A stretch of 64,000 nt of DNA, taken from Streptomyces iranensis (GTDB lineage: Bacteria > Actinomycetota > Actinomycetes > Streptomycetales > Streptomycetaceae). The stretch lies in assembly GCF_017874715.1 (NCBI RefSeq), contig NZ_JAGGLR010000022.1:1-64000 (forward strand), read 5' to 3'. A program made the translations under genes and the position numbers. Below the pieces are notes generated by a model that saw only the letters and a list, made by a program, of their open reading frames with translations, was not told where the DNA came from and ran no database searches. Shown here one piece after another: positions 61,638 through 64,000 of this stretch. How positions within the stretch are numbered: position 1 is the first letter of the stretch; every line of letters begins with the position of its first letter.

Positions 61638-64000
61638 ATGGAAGACTCCACGGTACTTGAACACCTCAAGCGCGCCACGACTGGCTTGCGTGAGGCTCGG
61701 GCTCGTTTGCGTGAGGTTGAGGAGCGGGCGCGCGAGCCGATAGCCATTGTTGGCATGTCTTGCCGGTATCCAGGTGATGTGAGCTCACCGGATGACTTGT
61801 GGGGACTCGTGACGAACGGCGTGGACGCCATCTCCGCATTCCCCGCCGATCGTGACTGGTCGGATGGAGTCCTGGACGACAAGGACTCGGATCAGGAGTC
61901 TGCTCCAGCGGAGCTGCGCGGTGGATTCTTGCATGATGCGGCCGATTTCGACGCGGAGTTCTTCGGGATTTCTCCGCGTGAGGCACTGGTCATGGATCCG
62001 CAGCAGCGGCTGCTGTTGGAAGCGTCCTGGGAGGCCATGGAGAGCGCGGGAATCAATCCGGCTGATGTGCGCGGCACCGAGACCGGCGTGTTCGTCGGAA
62101 CTCAAGGGCAGGATTACCTGTCGCGGTTCCGGCAGCATCCAGAGGGCAGTGATGGCTATGTGCTGACGGGTAACACGGCCAGTGTTATGTCGGGGCGTTT
62201 GGCGTATGTGTTTGGTCTTGAGGGGCCTGCGGTGACGGTGGATACGGCGTGTTCGTCGTCGTTGGTGGCGTTGCATCAGGCGAGTGTGGCGTTGCGCAGT
62301 GGTGAGTGTTCGATGGCGTTGGCTGGTGGTGTGGCGGTGATGTCGACTCCGGGGACGTTTGTGGAGTTCTCCCGTCAGCGGGGCCTGTCGGCCGACGGCC
62401 GCTGCAAGGCGTTCGCGGACGCGGCGGATGGCACGGGCTGGGGCGAGGGCGTGGGTGTGCTGTTGCTGGAGCGGTTGTCGGATGCTCGGGCTCGGGGGCA
62501 TCGGGTGTTGGCGGTGGTGCGTGGTTCTGCGGTCAATCAGGACGGGGCGTCGAACGGGCTGACGGCGCCGAACGGTCCGTCGCAGGAGCGGGTGATCCGA
62601 CAGGCCCTCGCCAGTGCCCGGTTGTCGGCGGCCGATGTGGATGCTGTCGAGGGCCATGGGACTGGGACGACGCTCGGTGATCCGATCGAGGCGCAGGCGT
62701 TGCTGGCTACCTATGGGCGGGAGCGTGAGGGTGGTCGGCCGTTGTGGCTGGGGTCGCTGAAGTCCAACATCGGTCACACGCAGGCGGCTGCGGGCGTCGG
62801 GGGTGTGATCAAGATGGTCATGGCCCTGAACCGGGAGGCGCTGCCGCGCACGTTGCATGTGGACCAGCCCTCCTCGCACGTGGACTGGGATGCGGGGGCG
62901 GTCGAGCTGCTGACCGAGGCTGTCGTCTGGCCGCGAGGGGAGCGGGTCCGGCGGGCTGGGGTGTCTTCTTTTGGCGTCTCGGGGACTAATGCTCACGTCA
63001 TCCTTGAGGAAGCGCCGGCGGATGAGGCCTCGAATGTGGAGGTGGTTTCCGCTGGTGGTGGTGTGGTGCCGTGGGTTGTGTCGGGGCGTAGTGCGGGGGC
63101 GTTGGCGGCTCAGGCGGGCCGACTGCTGGAGCATGTCAGTGCTGCTCAGGCCGACGGTGGCGTGGATGCGGTGGGGGTGGGGCGTGCTCTGGTGGGCTCT
63201 CGTGCGGTGTTCGAGCACCGTGCTGTCGTTCTTGGCTCGGATGTGGAGGAGCTGACCGCTGGGCTTCAGAGGCTGGCGGAGACTGCCGTCGGTGGTGCTG
63301 GCGGTGGTGTGGTTGCGGGGCGTGTGCGGTCGGGTGGGCGTGTGGCGGTGTTGTTCTCCGGTCAGGGGAGTCAGCGGGCGGGGATGGGGCGGGAGTTGTA
63401 TGAGGCCTTTCCCGTGTTCGCATCAGCCTTCGATGAGGTGTGTGCGCGGTTTGATGTGTTGCTGGATCGGTCGTTGAAGGAGGTGGTGTTTGCCGATGCT
63501 GGTGGTTCTGGTGGTGGTGGGGGTGGGGGGTTGTTGGATCGGACGGTGTTTACGCAGGCGGGGTTGTTTGCGTTGGAGGTGGCGCTGTTTCGGTTGATGG
63601 AGTCCTTTGGGGTGCGGGTGGATTTCCTGGCTGGGCATTCGATTGGTGAGGTGGTGGCGGCGTATGTGGCGGGGGTGTGGTCGTTGGAGGATGCCTGCAC
63701 ACTTGTCGCCGCCCGGGGGCAGTTGATGCAGGATCTGCCTGGTGGTGGGGCGATGGCCTCGGTCCAGGCCACGGCGCAGGAGATGGGTCAGGCTCTGGAG
63801 GATCTGCGGGCCCAGTCCGGCGGGCTGGGTGGTGTGGTGGAGGTTGCGGCGGTTAATGGGCCGGATCAGGTGGTGGTTTCCGGTGAGGCGGCTGCGGTGG
63901 CCCGGGTGGCCGAGCATTGGCGTGGTCTGGGTCGGAAGGTGAAGGGTTTGCGGGTGGGGCATGGGTTCCACTCGGCGTTGATGGAGCCGATGCTGGACGG
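61638..64000 (+). CDS. Modular type I PKS, module 8 (PKS4, partial, runs off right edge)
   Basis: 787 codons are visible, without a stop. The protein starts MEDSTVLEHLKRATTGLREA, a docking coil like those of PKS2 and PKS3. KS8 (about residues 33-458) follows with DTACSSS and NIGHTQAAAG. AT8 begins near 570 with GHSIGE and GHGFHSALMEPM, the malonyl pattern. The part of KS8 just after the N-terminal core is unusual: FPADRDWSDGVLDDKDSDQE replaces the standard region DRGWDLENLYDPDP. ATG 61638 is preceded by AAAGGGCAGGG. It starts 37 bp after PKS3. Whether DH, KR, further modules or a thioesterase follow cannot be seen. Confidence 0.95.
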   Translation, partial: MEDSTVLEHLKRATTGLREARARLREVEERAREPIAIVGMSCRYPGDVSSPDDLWGLVTNGVDAISAFPADRDWSDGVLDDKDSDQESAPAELRGGFLHDAADFDAEFFGISPREALVMDPQQRLLLEASWEAMESAGINPADVRGTETGVFVGTQGQDYLSRFRQHPEGSDGYVLTGNTASVMSGRLAYVFGLEGPAVTVDTACSSSLVALHQASVALRSGECSMALAGGVAVMSTPGTFVEFSRQRGLSADGRCKAFADAADGTGWGEGVGVLLLERLSDARARGHRVLAVVRGSAVNQDGASNGLTAPNGPSQERVIRQALASARLSAADVDAVEGHGTGTTLGDPIEAQALLATYGREREGGRPLWLGSLKSNIGHTQAAAGVGGVIKMVMALNREALPRTLHVDQPSSHVDWDAGAVELLTEAVVWPRGERVRRAGVSSFGVSGTNAHVILEEAPADEASNVEVVSAGGGVVPWVVSGRSAGALAAQAGRLLEHVSAAQADGGVDAVGVGRALVGSRAVFEHRAVVLGSDVEELTAGLQRLAETAVGGAGGGVVAGRVRSGGRVAVLFSGQGSQRAGMGRELYEAFPVFASAFDEVCARFDVLLDRSLKEVVFADAGGSGGGGGGGLLDRTVFTQAGLFALEVALFRLMESFGVRVDFLAGHSIGEVVAAYVAGVWSLEDACTLVAARGQLMQDLPGGGAMASVQATAQEMGQALEDLRAQSGGLGGVVEVAAVNGPDQVVVSGEAAAVARVAEHWRGLGRKVKGLRVGHGFHSALMEPMLD

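Overview
The window is a GC-rich actinomycete (Streptomyces-like) biosynthetic locus for a large polyketide-peptide hybrid or a pair of co-clustered products. The evidence is the modular type I PKS and NRPS genes, GGAGG-type ribosome binding sites, GTG starts, a PucR-type regulator and the P450/3Fe-4S ferredoxin pair. I could not assign a known compound. No RNA genes, insertion sequences, integrases or CRISPR arrays were seen.

Left block (1-17604). A minus-strand NRPS gene runs off the left edge and starts directly with an adenylation domain. About 500 bp of promoter-like sequence separates it from a 5541-residue plus-strand NRPS with domains C-A-T / C-A(N-methyltransferase)-T / C-A-T-E / C-A-T-TE. 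Specificity codes read by eye point to Gly, a serine-like residue (N-methylated), Thr (epimerised to D) and Gly, with release by the C-terminal thioesterase.

Middle block (17605-23320). A PucR-family regulator, a possible 60-residue small protein in front of it, a cytochrome P450 and its ferredoxin all lie on the minus strand. A type II thioesterase is on the plus strand. The intergenic regions are unusually rich in tandem and inverted repeats. They include an 18-bp inverted repeat that occurs upstream of two minus-strand transcripts with a compensating base-pair change.

Right block (23321-64000). Four co-directional PKS genes with 35-55 bp gaps hold seven complete extension modules and the start of an eighth. 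Extender units predicted from AT motifs are methylmalonyl for modules 1-3 and 7, and malonyl for modules 4, 5, 6 and 8. All complete modules carry KR and all but module 4 carry DH; none carries ER. A trimethylated triene followed by a hydroxyl and further unsaturation is the straightforward prediction. Coiled-coil docking ends support the order PKS1-PKS2-PKS3-PKS4. The first PKS begins with an ACP-like domain whose phosphopantetheine serine is replaced by arginine, so the starter route is unclear.

Many modules share long, nearly identical DNA blocks with a distinct G-ending codon style, alternating with unique C-ending blocks. This is a footprint of recent duplication and gene conversion. The type II thioesterase would edit stalled carriers, the P450/ferredoxin pair would hydroxylate the product or a carrier-bound precursor, and the PucR protein probably controls the locus; these roles are inference.
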